Shown: positions 8,477 to 19,497, counted from the stretch's first letter. The stretch: DNA of 64,000 nt from Mycoplasma collis ATCC 35278 (GCF_000701825.1 NZ_JNJY01000001.1:53385-117384), one strand, 5' to 3'. Numbers and translations: made by a program. The notes: generated by a model from the letters alone, not told the origin.

Positions 8477-9128
8477 TATTAATAATTTCCAATACTTTAT
8501 CTACTAATTTTTCTGGATTATCACTAGCATCTAAAGTTACAAGTAAGTTTTTAGATTTATAAAATTCAACTAAAACTTTAGTTTCTGACTCATATATTTC
8601 TAATCTTTTAAAAATAGCTTGTTCTTGATCGTCTTGTCTTTGAGCTAAAGGAGTATTATCAATTTCACATAATTCACCCTTAGTTGAAGGTTTAAAAATT
8701 AAATGATAAGTTTTTTGGCATTTAGGACAATATCTTCTTTTTGTTAATCTTTGAATTATTACATCTTTAGCAACATCTAAAAGAATTACTTTAGCAATTT
8801 TAGATGTTGCTAAAGTAGCTAAAAATTCAGCTTGATTAACTGTTCTTGGATAACCATCTAAAATAAAATTTTTATTATTTTTATTTAAGTCATTTAATTG
8901 TTCTTCGACTATCTTATTAGTAATACTATCAGGAACATAAAAACCTTTTTCCACTATCGATTTTAATTCTAAGCCTAATGGAGTTTGCGCTTGAATAGTT
9001 TTTCTAAAAATATCTCCAGTGGATAAATGAATTAAATTAGTAACTTTAGCAAGGGCGCTTGCTAAAGTTCCTTTCCCTGAACCTGGAGCTCCTAAAAATA
9101 TTAAATTTTTACTAACTTTTTTTATCAT
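8469..9128 (-). CDS. adk: Adenylate kinase
   Basis: 219 residues, the long-lid form. Interconverts 2 ADP with ATP and AMP. P-loop GAPGSGKGTLA at residues 13-23, AMP site STGDIFRK and DGYPRT. The lid carries CPKC and CEID, i.e. three Cys and one Asp at the zinc positions, as in several Gram-positive enzymes. Overlaps secY at its start and map at its end. Confidence 0.97.
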   Translation of the reverse strand: MIKKVSKNLIFLGAPGSGKGTLASALAKVTNLIHLSTGDIFRKTIQAQTPLGLELKSIVEKGFYVPDSITNKIVEEQLNDLNKNNKNFILDGYPRTVNQAEFLATLATSKIAKVILLDVAKDVIIQRLTKRRYCPKCQKTYHLIFKPSTKGELCEIDNTPLAQRQDDQEQAIFKRLEIYESETKVLVEFYKSKNLLVTLDASDNPEKLVDKVLEIINNG

Positions 9129-10561
9129 AGTGAAAATGTTCCTTGCTCTGTTTTATTATTTTTTTTGTTATTAATTTTTTGATCAATAACTTTTGTCATT
9201 AATTTTCTTTTTTTAGTAATTTTTTCACTTTCTCTTCGAGCTTTAATTTGACTAATTGTCTCTAGTGCGGTAGTTACTAAAATAATTAATGAAGTTCCAC
9301 TGATTGAAATTTGTGGTGGTAGCCCAATAAAAATTAATATTGGTTGAATTGAACCTAATACAATTAAAAAAATAGCTGAAAAAAATGATAATCTTAAAAC
9401 TACAGAAATTAAATAATCTTCTGTTTGCTCTCCAGGTCTTACTCCAGGAATAAAAGTAGAATTTTTAGAAAAATCTTCAGCTATTTTGTCTACTCTTGAT
9501 TGTTGTAATCCCATTCCTATCGCTAAAAGAAAAACTAAAACAATAAAAATACTAAATCCGATCGGATCTGTGACTTTTAAATTATTTTCAATTCAATTTC
9601 TTACTGCAGAAGTATTAGGATTTAATAAATTAGATATTAAGGTTGGGAAAGATAAAATAATAAGCGCAAAAATAACAGGCATTACTCCAGCTGGATTAAT
9701 TTTAATTGGTAAATATGAAATGTCTTTAACATTTTTAGTCATTCCAGCTCCAGTTTGTTGGATTGGAATTTTTCTTTCAGCTAGATGAAAAATTCCAATA
9801 ATAAAAATTAAAACCAAAAAGGAAATTATATAAATACTAAATAAAATAACATTCCCAACAAGCCCAGAAGATGTATCCCCTAAATAATGATTAAAAGCAG
9901 CTCTAAATGTAGATTGTAATCTTGTAGCTATTCCTGAAAAAATTATTAATGATGTTCCATTTCCTACACCTTTTTCAGTAATTTGTTCCCCTAAAAATAA
10001 AGAAAACAAACTTCCGCCAATTAAAATCAATGGTATAGCTATATATTTATAGCCAAAAGATGTATCTTCAAGAACTAAAAAATTAAATTGAGGATTGTCA
10101 ATAACAGTTCTAACTAAAACAATAGCTTGAATAATTGCGATAAATATTGTTAAAAGTCTGGTAATTATATTAATTTTTTTTCTTCCTAAAGGGCCTGAAT
10201 TTGCTAATTGATGAACTGGGGGGAATAATTTAGTTTGAGCAATCATCATAATTAACGATGCTGTTATAAATGGTCCTATACCTAAAGCTACAATTGAAAA
10301 GTTGCTAAGACCTCCACCACCTACAATATCAATAATCCCTAAAAATGAATTAGGATCTAAATTTCTTTGATTAATTTTAATTCCTGGAAGTGTAATAGTT
10401 GTACAAATAACAAAAATAGATAATAATCATAAAGTGAATATTATCTTTTTTGTTAATACTTTTTCTCTTAAAAAAAATTCAATTTTAGTTTTGATTTTAA
10501 TATAGATTTTTGTAATTAAAAATCAAATAAAAACTAAAAATTTGAAAATTTGTTTAAACAT
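9122..10561 (-). CDS. secY: Preprotein translocase subunit SecY
   Basis: 479 residues, about ten membrane segments. Central pore of the Sec channel. Landmarks are the plug/TM2 region IGPFITASIVMMI, GEQITEKGVGNGTSLIIFSGI, and the C5 loop FIPGVRPGEQTEDY that contacts SecA. Several TGA Trp codons are present. The penultimate codon is TGA followed by TAA, so the protein ends SLW; under the standard code it would stop one residue early. Overlaps adk by 7 nt. Confidence 0.96.
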
Positions 10562-10562
10562 T

Positions 10563-11000
10563 TTAAATTAGTTCTACTTTTCCTTTAAGATTCTCAATAA
10601 TTTCTTTTGCTTTGAGTGAGCAAGCGTGACTTTGCACAGTTAAAGTTTTTGTTAAAGTACCTGAAGCTAAAATTTTAACAGGTAATGTTTTTTTTCTAAT
10701 TATTCTTTTTTCTAATAAACTCTCTAAAGTAACAACATCATTATTGTTATATTTTTCTTCAAGTTTTGCTAATGAAACAGTTTGATATTCAACTTTATTA
10801 ACATTATTAAACCCAATTTTAGGTATTCTTCTAAATAAAGGGTTTTGTCCCCCTTCAAATCCAGGTCTAACAGATGATCTTTTTCTTTGCCCTGATTGAC
10901 CTTTACCTGCTTGTTTTCCTTTACCAGCAGCATGTCCACGACCTTTACGGTGTTTTTCTTTTCTAGAACCTATTGTACTTTGTAATTCATGTAATTTCAT
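10563..11000 (-). CDS. rplO: 50S ribosomal protein L15
   Basis: 145 residues. The glycine/lysine-rich N-terminus GRGHAAGKGKQAGKGQSGQ, RPGFEGGQNPLFRRIPKIGF and ALxVQSHACSLKAKEII-like C-terminus identify L15. rplO follows rpsE directly; the rpmD (L30) gene usually placed between them is missing. Confidence 0.96.
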   Translation of the reverse strand: MKLHELQSTIGSRKEKHRKGRGHAAGKGKQAGKGQSGQRKRSSVRPGFEGGQNPLFRRIPKIGFNNVNKVEYQTVSLAKLEEKYNNNDVVTLESLLEKRIIRKKTLPVKILASGTLTKTLTVQSHACSLKAKEIIENLKGKVELI

Positions 11001-11014
11001 TAATAATACCTCGA

Positions 11015-11791
11015 TTATTTTCTTTTTAACTCTTCAACAGGAATGTTTCTAAGTTCAGCAATTTTTTCAGCAGTTCTTAATTTACTTAATGCATTAATAG
11101 TAGCTCTTACAATGTTAGCTTTAGTTCTAGAACCATAAGTTTTGGTATAAATATTGGAATAACCAGCTAATTCAACAACTGCTCTAACAGAAGCAGAAGC
11201 AATTATCCCCTTTCCTTTTGGAGCAGGTTTTAATAAAACTTTAGATGCTAAGAATTTTTCTTGAATACTATGTGGTACAGTTGAATCAACAATTGGTACA
11301 CTAATTAAATTATTTTGTGCGGATTTAATTGCTTTTTTAATTGAATCTTGTACTTCATTTGCTTTTCCATGTCCAAATCCCACTTTACCTTTTTTATTAC
11401 CAACTACAGCATAGGCTGAAAATGAAAATCTTCTTCCACCTTTTACAACAGTTGTAACTCTAGCAACGTGAATAACTTTTTCTTCAAATTCATTAACAAA
11501 TTGTTGCGGTGCATTTTCTCTTTTTTTGAAGTTTCTTTTTTGAGTAAAATTAGGATTATTAAATTGATTATTCTCTTTATTAGATGCAACATTTTCTTTA
11601 TTAGAATCGTGATTTCTACGAGCGAAAGGTTTATTTGTTTTAGATTTTAGTTCAGTTTTTAATTTATCAATTTTATTATTAGTTTGCCCAGCTCTTGATG
11701 TATTTTTATTATTAAATTTAGGTGTGAATTTAATTTCTTTAGTTGGAGCTGCTTTAGGATTTTTATTATTAGTTTCCATTTTAGTTTCCAT
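11015..11791 (-). CDS. rpsE: 30S ribosomal protein S5 with long N-terminal extension
   Basis: 258 residues against about 165 for typical S5. The conserved domain starts near residue 104 ([19 protein letters not shown]) and continues through [17 protein letters not shown] and [18 protein letters not shown]. The extra first ~100 residues are Asn/Lys-rich, charged and probably disordered. S5 helps decoding fidelity and mRNA unwinding at the entry site. Two start ATGs (METKMETN) are possible. Such extensions are common in mollicute ribosomal proteins. Confidence 0.95.
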   Translation of the reverse strand: METKMETNNKNPKAAPTKEIKFTPKFNNKNTSRAGQTNNKIDKLKTELKSKTNKPFARRNHDSNKENVASNKENNQFNNPNFTQKRNFKKRENAPQQFVNEFEEKVIHVARVTTVVKGGRRFSFSAYAVVGNKKGKVGFGHGKANEVQDSIKKAIKSAQNNLISVPIVDSTVPHSIQEKFLASKVLLKPAPKGKGIIASASVRAVVELAGYSNIYTKTYGSRTKANIVRATINALSKLRTAEKIAELRNIPVEELKRK

Positions 11792-11793
11792 AA

Positions 11794-12147
11794 TTAAAAT
11801 TTAACTCCTTCGTTTCTAACTGATTCGGCAAAAGCTTTTACTCTTCCATGGTAAATATAACCTGAACGATCAAAAACAATTTTAGTTTCTAATAAATTTA
11901 ATTCTTTAATTTTATTAGCCATTAAAGTTCCTAATTTTTTAGCTGCTTCAATATTTCCGCCGTAAGTGTCAAAATTAAGTGTTGAAACAGAGGTTATAGT
12001 TCTACCATTTTCAACATCAATTAATTGTGCATAAAGATTTTTTAATGATTTATATACTGAAAGACGAATTCCACTTGTAAGATTAAGTTTAGACTTAATT
12101 CTTAAATGTTTATTAATTCTCTTTTTATTTCTTGATAATTTTGCCAT
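11794..12147 (-). CDS. rplR: 50S ribosomal protein L18
   Basis: 117 residues. [21 protein letters not shown] and [20 protein letters not shown] are typical L18; it anchors 5S rRNA to the large subunit. 24 nt after rplF, 2 nt before rpsE. Confidence 0.96.
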   Translation of the reverse strand: MAKLSRNKKRINKHLRIKSKLNLTSGIRLSVYKSLKNLYAQLIDVENGRTITSVSTLNFDTYGGNIEAAKKLGTLMANKIKELNLLETKIVFDRSGYIYHGRVKAFAESVRNEGVKF

Positions 12148-12171
12148 ATTAGTTTATTTAATCATCTAAAA

Positions 12172-12711
12172 TTATTTAGAAGATTTTTTCCCTTCTTTAC
12201 GTCTAATTTTTTCATCTTTATACATGATTCCTTTTCCAGAATATGGACTTGGAGGTCTTACTGCTCTAATGTTAGCTGCTAATTGTCCTACTTTTTGTTT
12301 ATCAGTTCCAGATACAATAATAGTTGTAGCTTTAGGAATTTCAATTTTTAATTCATCAGGAATATCAATATAAACAAGATGTGAATAACCAGCTGATATT
12401 TCGATTTGTTTACCTTTTAAAGCGGCTTTATATCCAACCCCTTTAATTTCGATTTCTTTTTGAAAACCAACACTTACACCTTTTAACATAGAACTGATAA
12501 GTGAATTAGTAGTTCCGTGTAATTGTTTTGTAGTTTTAAGTTCGTTTGATCTTTCGGTATATAATTTATTTTCAACAACTTTGATTGCAATTAAAGGTGA
12601 AAATTCTCTTGTTAATTGCCCTAATTTTCCAGCTATAGTAACAAGTGTATTATCAATAGTTACATTTGTATTTTCAGGAATTATTAATGCTCTATTACCA
12701 ACTCTTGACAT
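12172..12711 (-). CDS. rplF: 50S ribosomal protein L6
   Basis: 179 residues, two repeated L6 folds. MSRVGNRALIIPENTNV at the N-terminus; KGVGYKAALKGKQIEISAGYSH in the middle; AANIRAVRPPSPYSGKGI at the C-terminus. It stabilises the factor-binding region near the sarcin-ricin loop. Confidence 0.96.
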   Translation of the reverse strand: MSRVGNRALIIPENTNVTIDNTLVTIAGKLGQLTREFSPLIAIKVVENKLYTERSNELKTTKQLHGTTNSLISSMLKGVSVGFQKEIEIKGVGYKAALKGKQIEISAGYSHLVYIDIPDELKIEIPKATTIIVSGTDKQKVGQLAANIRAVRPPSPYSGKGIMYKDEKIRRKEGKKSSK

Positions 12712-12717
12712 AAACTA

Positions 12718-13140
12718 TTATCAAACGTAAGCGATGATTTCACCACCTACATTTTCCTTTCTTGCTTCTTTATCAGTTAAAATACCTTTTGAGGTTGAAA
12801 TAATTACAGTACCAAATCCTGAAATTACTTCTGGAATATCACTAGCTGAACTATAAACTCTTAATCCTGGTTTAGAAATTCTTTTAATATCAGTAATAGC
12901 ACTTGTTGTATTTTTATATTTTAATTCAACAACTATTCTTTTTTGAACTCCTTCACCAGAAACTTCAAATTCTTTAATATAACCTTCTTTTTTAATTACT
13001 TCAAGAATTTTAATTTTTTTATTTGAATGAGGAATTTCAACAAATTTATGTTTTCTTATATTAGCATTTTTAATTCTAGTGATCATATCTGCTATTGGAT
13101 CTGTAAGTCTTTTGGTCATGGATTTTTGAAAATTTGCCAT
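12718..13140 (-). CDS. rpsH: 30S ribosomal protein S8
   Basis: 140 residues from the ATG giving [19 protein letters not shown]; a start three codons upstream is less likely because it would overlap the rpsN stop. C-terminus contains [15 protein letters not shown] and [11 protein letters not shown]. The last codon before TAA is TGA (Trp), so standard-code translation loses the terminal Trp. Central-domain 16S assembly protein. Confidence 0.95.
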
Positions 13141-13142
13141 AA

Positions 13143-13328
13143 TTATCAACTCGCTTTCTTAATTCCAGGAATTTTACCTTCATGTGCTAATTTTCTAAAG
13201 CAAATACGACAAATTTTAAATTTTCTTAAAACAGCATGTGGACGACCACAAATTTCACATCTAGTGTATGCTCTTACTTTGAACTTTGGGTGTTTTTTTG
13301 CTTTTACTTTTAATGATTTTTTTGCCAT
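13143..13328 (-). CDS. rpsN: 30S ribosomal protein S14, zinc type
   Basis: 61 residues. Four zinc ligands at Cys24, Cys27, Cys40 and Cys43 ([11 protein letters not shown]...CRIC). The protein ends GIKKASW, the classic C-terminus of zinc-type S14. That final Trp is a TGA followed by TAA, direct internal evidence that TGA is sense here. Confidence 0.97.
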
Positions 13329-13336
13329 TTTTACCT

Positions 13337-13882
13337 CTATTTAACAGCCTTAGCAAAAGGCATTCCTAATTTTTCTAATAAAAATTTTGCTTCTTTATCG
13401 CTTTTTGCACTAGTTACAATAATAACATCTAAACCTTTGATTTTTCTAATTTTATCAAAGCTAATTTCTGGGAAGATAATTTCTTCTTTAATACCTAAAG
13501 AATAATTTCCTCTTCCATCAAATGCTTTAGGATTTAGGCCTCTAAAATCTCTAATTCTTGGAATTGCTACATTTATTAATTTAGTTAAAAAATCTCACAT
13601 TTTATCTTTTCTTAATGTAACTTTAGCTCCCATTGGCATTCCTTCACGTAATTTTCAAGATGCAAGTGATTTTTTAGCTACAGTTTGAAAAGGTTTTTGC
13701 CCTGAAATTAATTGAATTTCATTCATTACTTCTTCAATTGCTTTAGAATTTGTAACTTCTCTACCAGCTGTCATATTTAAAACTATTTTTTCAATTTTTG
13801 GATATTCCATTACTGATGAGTAATTAAATTTTTCTTTTAAAAGTGGATAAACTTGTTCTTTGTATTTAGTTTTTAAATTCAT
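13337..13882 (-). CDS. rplE: 50S ribosomal protein L5
   Basis: 181 residues. [35 protein letters not shown] and [20 protein letters not shown] are L5 signatures. Binds 5S rRNA and contacts P-site tRNA. Two TGA Trp codons; ends with TAG, rare among these genes. Confidence 0.96.
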
Positions 13883-13893
13883 AATTAATTAGT

Positions 13894-14217
13894 TTATATT
13901 TCCTTATTAGTTTTTTTAACAAAACGTACTTTTTTGTTATCTTTAGTAAATCTATATCCAATTTTTGAAAATTCAGCTTTTTTACCTTTTGATTCTTTTT
14001 TAATTAAAAGCGCAACATTAGAAACATGAATTGGTGCTTCATATATTTCAATTCCACCTTCTGATTTAGCTTGAGATGGTTTGTGATGTTTTGTTATTTT
14101 ATTAACATCTTTAACAATAACTTTTTGTTGTTTTGGCAATACTTCTAAAACTTGACCAGTTTTTCCTTTATCTTTTCCAGAAATAATAACAACTTGATCA
14201 TTTTTTTTAATTTTCAT
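13894..14217 (-). CDS. rplX: 50S ribosomal protein L24
   Basis: 107 residues. The N-terminal KOW motif region (DQVVIISGKDKGKTGQVLEV) and GGIEIYEAPIHVSNVAL identify L24, an assembly initiator of the 50S near the exit tunnel. Lies between rplN and rplE. Confidence 0.96.
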   Translation of the reverse strand: MKIKKNDQVVIISGKDKGKTGQVLEVLPKQQKVIVKDVNKITKHHKPSQAKSEGGIEIYEAPIHVSNVALLIKKESKGKKAEFSKIGYRFTKDNKKVRFVKKTNKEI

Positions 14218-14236
14218 AATTTATAATTATTCCTTT

Positions 14237-14605
14237 CTATAAAACCTCAGGAGCAAGTGAAACTATTTTAGAATATCCTTTATCTCTAATTTCACGTGCT
14301 ACTGGTCCAAAAACCCTAGTTCCTCTAGGTGTTTTATCATCTTTAATAATAACAACAGCGTTATCGTCAAATTTAATATGAGAACCATTTGCTCTTTTAA
14401 TACCATATTTAGTACGCACTATAACAGCTTTAACAACTTGCCCTTCTTTAACAATTCCGTTTGGAAGCGCTTTTTTTACAGAACACACAATAATATCACC
14501 AATATTAGATGTTTTTTTAACTGAACCACCTAAATTTCTAATAAGTCCAACTTCTTTAGCACCTGAATTATCAGCAACAACTAATCTACTTTGTTCCAAT
14601 ACCAT
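14237..14605 (-). CDS. rplN: 50S ribosomal protein L14
   Basis: 122 residues. [18 protein letters not shown] at the start and [20 protein letters not shown] later are L14 hallmarks. It forms intersubunit bridges. The ATG overlaps the rpsQ stop by 1 nt (TAATG). Confidence 0.97.
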   Translation of the reverse strand: MVLEQSRLVVADNSGAKEVGLIRNLGGSVKKTSNIGDIIVCSVKKALPNGIVKEGQVVKAVIVRTKYGIKRANGSHIKFDDNAVVIIKDDKTPRGTRVFGPVAREIRDKGYSKIVSLAPEVL

Positions 14606-14889
14606 TATTTAACACCTTCTCTTCCTTTTTCAACAATTTGAGAAATTCTAAATTTTTTGGTTTTTGAAATAGGTCTTGTTTCACTTATTTTAACGATATC
14701 TCCTAATGATGCCTCATTAGTTTCATCATGAACTGAGAATTTTTTACTCTTTTTAAATCTTTTATGATATAAAGGGTGTTTAATATAAGTATCAACAATA
14801 ACAGTTGCAGTTTTATCTCTTTTTACTGATACAACTTTACCTTGAAATGTTTTTTTAGCATTTTTTCTTATTGTTTGATTAGCTTCCAT
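14605..14889 (-). CDS. rpsQ: 30S ribosomal protein S17
   Basis: 94 residues, OB fold. [20 protein letters not shown] and [16 protein letters not shown], then [18 protein letters not shown] are conserved. Overlaps both neighbours by 1 nt, an arrangement repeated from rpmC to rpsC. Confidence 0.96.
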   Translation of the reverse strand: MEANQTIRKNAKKTFQGKVVSVKRDKTATVIVDTYIKHPLYHKRFKKSKKFSVHDETNEASLGDIVKISETRPISKTKKFRISQIVEKGREGVK

Positions 14890-15095
14890 TATTTAACCTC
14901 TTTATCTTGTATTTTTTTCTCATTAATTGCTGTTAAAACACGCGCTATATCTTTTCTTATTTCGGGAATTTTATGAGTTTTATCTTGTTTTGAAGTCGAA
15001 TTTTTAAATCTTAATAAAAATAGTTCATTTTTCAATTCTTCTAAAAGGGTATTAAGTTCTGAAAGAGATTTATTTTTTAATTCAATAAATTTCAT
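14889..15095 (-). CDS. rpmC: 50S ribosomal protein L29
   Basis: 68 residues, two helices. [20 protein letters not shown] followed by [20 protein letters not shown] is typical; sits at the tunnel exit near L23. TAATG-type overlap with rplP. Confidence 0.95.
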   Translation of the reverse strand: MKFIELKNKSLSELNTLLEELKNELFLLRFKNSTSKQDKTHKIPEIRKDIARVLTAINEKKIQDKEVK

Positions 15096-15523
15096 TAGTT
15101 ATTACTTCCTTCTTCTGTTTTTTGTACTATTTTTCATTTAACAGGTAATTTATTTCCACCTAACCTTAAAGCATCTTTTGCAATTTCTGGTTTAACACCA
15201 GATACTTCAAACATCATAGTATTTTCTTTAACAACTGCAACTCATTTTTCCGGTGAACCTTTTCCTGATCCCATTCTTACACCAATTGGTTTAGAAGTAA
15301 GTGATAAATGAGGGAAAATTCTAATAATAACTTGTCCTTCACGCCCCATTCTTCTTGTAATAGCAATCCTTGCTGATTCTATTTGTCTAGAATCAATTCA
15401 ATTCGATGTAGTAGCTTGAAGCCCGAATTCACCAAAAGAAACATTTTTTCCTTTAAAAGCTTTTCTTTTATCGTGATGAAGTCTGAAATTTTTTCTATGT
15501 TTAGTTCTTTTTGGTTGTAACAT
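15095..15523 (-). CDS. rplP: 50S ribosomal protein L16
   Basis: 142 residues. [14 protein letters not shown] at the start, [21 protein letters not shown] in the middle and [18 protein letters not shown] later identify L16, which is near the A-site tRNA elbow. Three TGA Trp codons fragment it under the standard code. Overlaps rpsC and rpmC by 1 nt each. Confidence 0.96.
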
Positions 15524-16173
15524 TATTTGTCACCTTCTTTATATTCACCTAAAGATATTCAAACTTTAATCCCTAAAGCACCATAGGTTGTTCTTGCTGT
15601 TGCTTGAGCATAATGAACATTTTGTCTAATTGTGTGTAATTTCATTTCACCTTCATTATAACCTTCTGTTCTAGCCATATCAACACCATTAAGTCTTCCT
15701 GAAACTTGAGTTTTAATTCCTTTAGCTCCTGCTTTTAAAGCGTTTCTAATTGCAAATTTTTGTGCTACTCTAAATGATCCACGATTTTCAATTTTAATTG
15801 CTATTTGCTCAGCAACTAAACGAGCATTTAATTCTGGTTGGCTTAATTCAATTACTTCAATCGATAAATTAAGTTTTTTATTTTTTACAAATTTTTGAAT
15901 ATCAACAACCATTTTTTTAACATTTTCGCCACCTTGTCCTAAAACTAGACCTGGTTTAGCAGTGTGGATTAATAAAATTACTTTATTTCTATAATCTCTT
16001 TTAATTTCAACTTTTCCAATTTGATATTCTCTTACAAATTTTTCAACATATTCTCTAATTTTTACATCTTCCAGTAAATAAGTTGCAAAATTTTCTTTTG
16101 TTGCAAATCAATTTACTTCATGTTTTTTAGTTATACCATATCTAAAACCATTTGGATTAACTTTTTGTCCCAT
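15523..16173 (-). CDS. rpsC: 30S ribosomal protein S3
   Basis: 216 residues. [13 protein letters not shown] at the N-terminus; KH domain with [15 protein letters not shown]-terminal domain with [19 protein letters not shown] and [17 protein letters not shown]. Works in mRNA entry-channel helicase activity. TGA Trp codons in both halves. 11 nt after rplV. Confidence 0.96.
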
Positions 16174-16184
16174 AATTATGCTCC

Positions 16185-16547
16185 TTATTCTTCTGATTTG
16201 TTAAATTTTTCTGTTTCTATTTCTTTTACTGTAATAGATAAGTGAGAAGTTCTCTTTAAAATTGAATATGCAGATCCTTTGGATCTTGGTTGAAATCTTT
16301 TGTAAGTTGGACCTTCGTTAACTGTAACATCACTAACAAATAATGCATTTGCATCCATTCCGTGATTATTAACTGCATTAGCAATTGCTGAATTTAAAAG
16401 TTTAATAAATATTTTTGATGCTTTTTTATTAGTATTATAAAGAATTGATAAAGCATGAGATGTGTTTTTATAACGGAATAATTCAGCTACTAAACGTGCT
16501 TTTTGCGCTGAAATTCTTTGCATTTTTACATGTGCTTTTGCTTCCAT
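16185..16547 (-). CDS. rplV: 50S ribosomal protein L22
   Basis: 120 residues. [18 protein letters not shown] and the beta-hairpin region [20 protein letters not shown] identify L22; the hairpin lines the peptide exit tunnel where macrolides bind. 1-nt overlap with rpsS. Confidence 0.96.
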   Translation of the reverse strand: MEAKAHVKMQRISAQKARLVAELFRYKNTSHALSILYNTNKKASKIFIKLLNSAIANAVNNHGMDANALFVSDVTVNEGPTYKRFQPRSKGSAYSILKRTSHLSITVKEIETEKFNKSEE

Positions 16548-16822
16548 TATTTCTTCTTCCCTTTATCAGCTCCATGGCCTGTATATGTTCTGGTTGGAGA
16601 AAATTCCCCTAATTTATGCCCTACCATATCATCTGTTACAAAAACATCATGAAATATTTTACCGTTGTGAACTTGAAATGTTAAACCTACAAAATCTGGA
16701 AAGATTGTTGATCTTCTAGATCAAGTTTTTATTGGTTTTTTACTTTTTTGTTCAAGCATTTTTTCGACTTTTTTTAGTAAATGTTCATCAGCAAATGGAC
16801 CTTTTTTCAATGATCTAGCCAT
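16547..16822 (-). CDS. rpsS: 30S ribosomal protein S19
   Basis: 91 residues. [19 protein letters not shown], then [21 protein letters not shown] and [17 protein letters not shown]: canonical S19, partner of S13 in the 30S head. TGA Trp before SRRST. Overlaps rplB and rplV by 1 nt. Confidence 0.96.
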
Positions 16823-17667
16823 TATTTACCAGCCTTTCTTCTTCTGATAATTAATTTAGTTGAAGATTTTTTATTATTTCTGGTTTTAACACCAAGAGCT
16901 TTTTTACCTCAAGGTGTAAGAGGTGATTTTCTACCAATAGGTTGTTTACCTTCCCCTCCACCATGTGGGTGGTCTATTGGGTTCATTACAGAACCACGAA
17001 CAGTTGGTCTAATTCCTAAATGTCTATTTCTACCAGCTTTACCTATATTAACAAGTGAATGTTCTTCGTTTCCTACAATTCCAATTGTAGCTTTACATCT
17101 AGCTAAAATTTTTCTAACCTCATTAGATTTTAATTTTAACATTACATATTTACCATCTTCATCTTTACCAAGAATTTGTGCTGAAGAACCTGCTGCGCGA
17201 GCAATAATCCCTCCTCCTCCTGGCTGCATTTCAATGTTATGTACAAATGTTCCTTCTGGAATATTAGCTAATGCAAGTGCATTTCCTGGAAGAATATCAG
17301 CTTTTTCTCCTGAAATAACAGTTGAACCAACTTTTAATCCTTTAGGAGCTAAAATGTAACGTTTTTCTCCATCAGCATAAACTAATAAAGAAATATTCGC
17401 TGATCTATTTGGATCGTATTCAATTGATTTTACAACTGCTGGAATATTATCTTTATTTCTTTTAAAATCAATTAAACGATATTTTCTTTTATTTCTACCA
17501 CCTTTATGTCTTGTAGTGATTTTCCCTTGATTATTTCTACCTGATTTTTTCTTTAATATTGTTAATAAAGATTTTTCAGGACTATGGCTTGTTAAATTGA
17601 TTTTATAATCAAGTGAAGTCATATTACGACGTCCATTAGTAGTAGCCTTATAACTTTTAATTGCCAT
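16822..17667 (-). CDS. rplB: 50S ribosomal protein L2
   Basis: 281 residues, normal length. [20 protein letters not shown] in the RNA-binding domain and [19 protein letters not shown] at the peptidyl-transferase-proximal loop, whose histidine is essential for activity. One TGA Trp (PLTPW GKKALG). Confidence 0.97.
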
Positions 17668-17712
17668 ATTTACCTTTCGTTTTTTACTTTAAAATAGTTA
17701 ATCTTTAAAGTT

Positions 17713-18135
17713 TTAATTTTCTTTATTAGCTTTAGATGCTAATTTTTCAGCAACTTTTTTCTCAATTTCACTAGCATCTTTAGTTTCTCTTGGACTTTGA
17801 GTTTTAACTTCAGTTACATCTTCAGAATTATCTTTTGTTTGTTTTTCTTCTACTTCTTCATTTAATAAATTGATTGAATGTCCTTCAGCTAAAGTAACAA
17901 AAGCTTTTTTATAAGCGTTTGCAAAACCTTTAAATCTTCCTAATTTAGCTGGTTTTTTTGGAACGTTAAAAATGTTTACTTTTACAACTTTAACGTCAAA
18001 AATAATTTCAACTGATTTTTTAACTTCAGCTCTGTTAGTTTTTCTATCCACTGCGAAAACATAAACACCATCAGCCATTAATTGATAACTTTTTTCAGTT
18101 AATATTGGATATTTAATAATTTCGTTAATTTTCAT
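17713..18135 (-). CDS. rplW: 50S ribosomal protein L23 with acidic C-terminal tail
   Basis: 140 residues; the L23 domain is the first ~95 ([49 protein letters not shown]). The remaining ~45 residues form an extra tail rich in Glu/Lys/Thr, probably disordered. L23 sits at the tunnel exit and docks trigger factor and SRP, so the tail would be near emerging chains. 1-nt overlap with rplD. Confidence 0.95.
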   Translation of the reverse strand: MKINEIIKYPILTEKSYQLMADGVYVFAVDRKTNRAEVKKSVEIIFDVKVVKVNIFNVPKKPAKLGRFKGFANAYKKAFVTLAEGHSINLLNEEVEEKQTKDNSEDVTEVKTQSPRETKDASEIEKKVAEKLASKANKEN

Positions 18136-18782
18136 TATTTTACAATTCCTTCTAGGTATTTAATATCTTCTTCACTAATTAACATTAAATCAGTTCTAAT
18201 TAATGATTCAACTGAAATTGATGTAACTTTAGAAAAACTAATTTTTTGTAAGTTTCTACCTGATAAATAAACATTTTTATCGCTGGTAATAATTAAAACA
18301 TTTTTTAAGGTTTTTAAATCAATGTTTAGTTTTGATAATTCTTCTAACAATGATTTAGTTGAGATTTTTTCTAAATTAATTTTAGTTACAACTACTTGAT
18401 TATTTAATCCTAATTGACTTAATGCTGATTTAAAAGCTAAATTTCTAACTTTTTTATTAACTTTTAATGTATAGTTTCTTTCAACAGTAGGTCCAAATGC
18501 TCTACCACCACCTACGAAAACAGGTGTTCTTAATGAACCGGTTCTAGCTTTACCAGTTCCTTTTTGTCTTCATGGTTTTTTACCTGTACCACTTACTTCA
18601 GCTCTGTTTTTAACTTTATGTGTCCCTTGTCTTTTTGATGCTCTTTCAGCTAAAATAACATCAAAAACAGTTTGGCTATTAAATTTTTCATAACCAAAAA
18701 CATTTTTTGGTAAGTTAAATTTTTTATCTAGTGTTGAAGAAGTTGAATTAACTACATTGTTTGAATTATTTGTTGAATTCAT
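18135..18782 (-). CDS. rplD: 50S ribosomal protein L4
   Basis: 215 residues. A short Asn/Ser-rich N-terminal addition precedes the conserved [37 protein letters not shown] and [11 protein letters not shown] loop that reaches into the exit tunnel. Two TGA Trp codons. L4 autoregulates S10 operons in some bacteria; see the hairpin at 19864-19898. Confidence 0.95.
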
Positions 18783-18784
18783 AA

Positions 18785-19483
18785 TTAATTTTTATCTCCT
18801 TCGATTTTTTCTTTATCACTAGTATTTATTAATGTAACTGGTGTTTTAGAAGCAAGTTTTTTGATAGCTTCTTTAATAACAATAAATGATTTGTTAGCTC
18901 CTGGAACAGAACCTTTAATTAAGATATAATTGTTTTTTGTATCAATGTCTATAATTTCAAGATTTTGCACAGTTCTTTTAACATTTCCCATTTGTCCTGG
19001 CATTGTCATACCTTTAACAACTTTATTTCCGGAAATATCACCTATAGAACCTGTTTGTCTAATAGGTTTAGATCCTCCACCTCCACCATGACTTTTTGGC
19101 CCGATGGTTTGATTATGTCTTTTAATAGTACCAGCAAAACCTTTTCCTTTAGATGTCCCAGAAATATCAACTAAGTCACCAACATTAAAAATGGAAGCAT
19201 CAATTAAATCACCGATGTTGTGACCTTCCATATTTCTAATTTCTTTAATGAAGCGCTTAGGAGTTGTATTAGCTTTTTTAAAATGTCCTATGCTAGGTTT
19301 ATTAGTTCTTGATTGTTTTTTATCTTCTAAACCTAGTTGAGTAGCTGTATAGCCATCTTTTTCTTGATTAAAAAGTTGAACTACAACATTTGGTTTAACT
19401 TCAATTACTGTAACAGGAATTAATTGTCCATGAATTGAGTATACTTGAGTCATTCCAATTTTTCTACCTAAGATTCCTTTCAT
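18785..19483 (-). CDS. rplC: 50S ribosomal protein L3
   Basis: 232 residues. [14 protein letters not shown] at the start, [18 protein letters not shown] and [20 protein letters not shown] in the core loop near the peptidyl-transferase centre. Second gene of the S10 operon, 14 nt after rpsJ. Confidence 0.97.
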   Translation of the reverse strand: MKGILGRKIGMTQVYSIHGQLIPVTVIEVKPNVVVQLFNQEKDGYTATQLGLEDKKQSRTNKPSIGHFKKANTTPKRFIKEIRNMEGHNIGDLIDASIFNVGDLVDISGTSKGKGFAGTIKRHNQTIGPKSHGGGGGSKPIRQTGSIGDISGNKVVKGMTMPGQMGNVKRTVQNLEIIDIDTKNNYILIKGSVPGANKSFIVIKEAIKKLASKTPVTLINTSDKEKIEGDKN

Positions 19484-19497
19484 ATTTCTCCTTAAAT

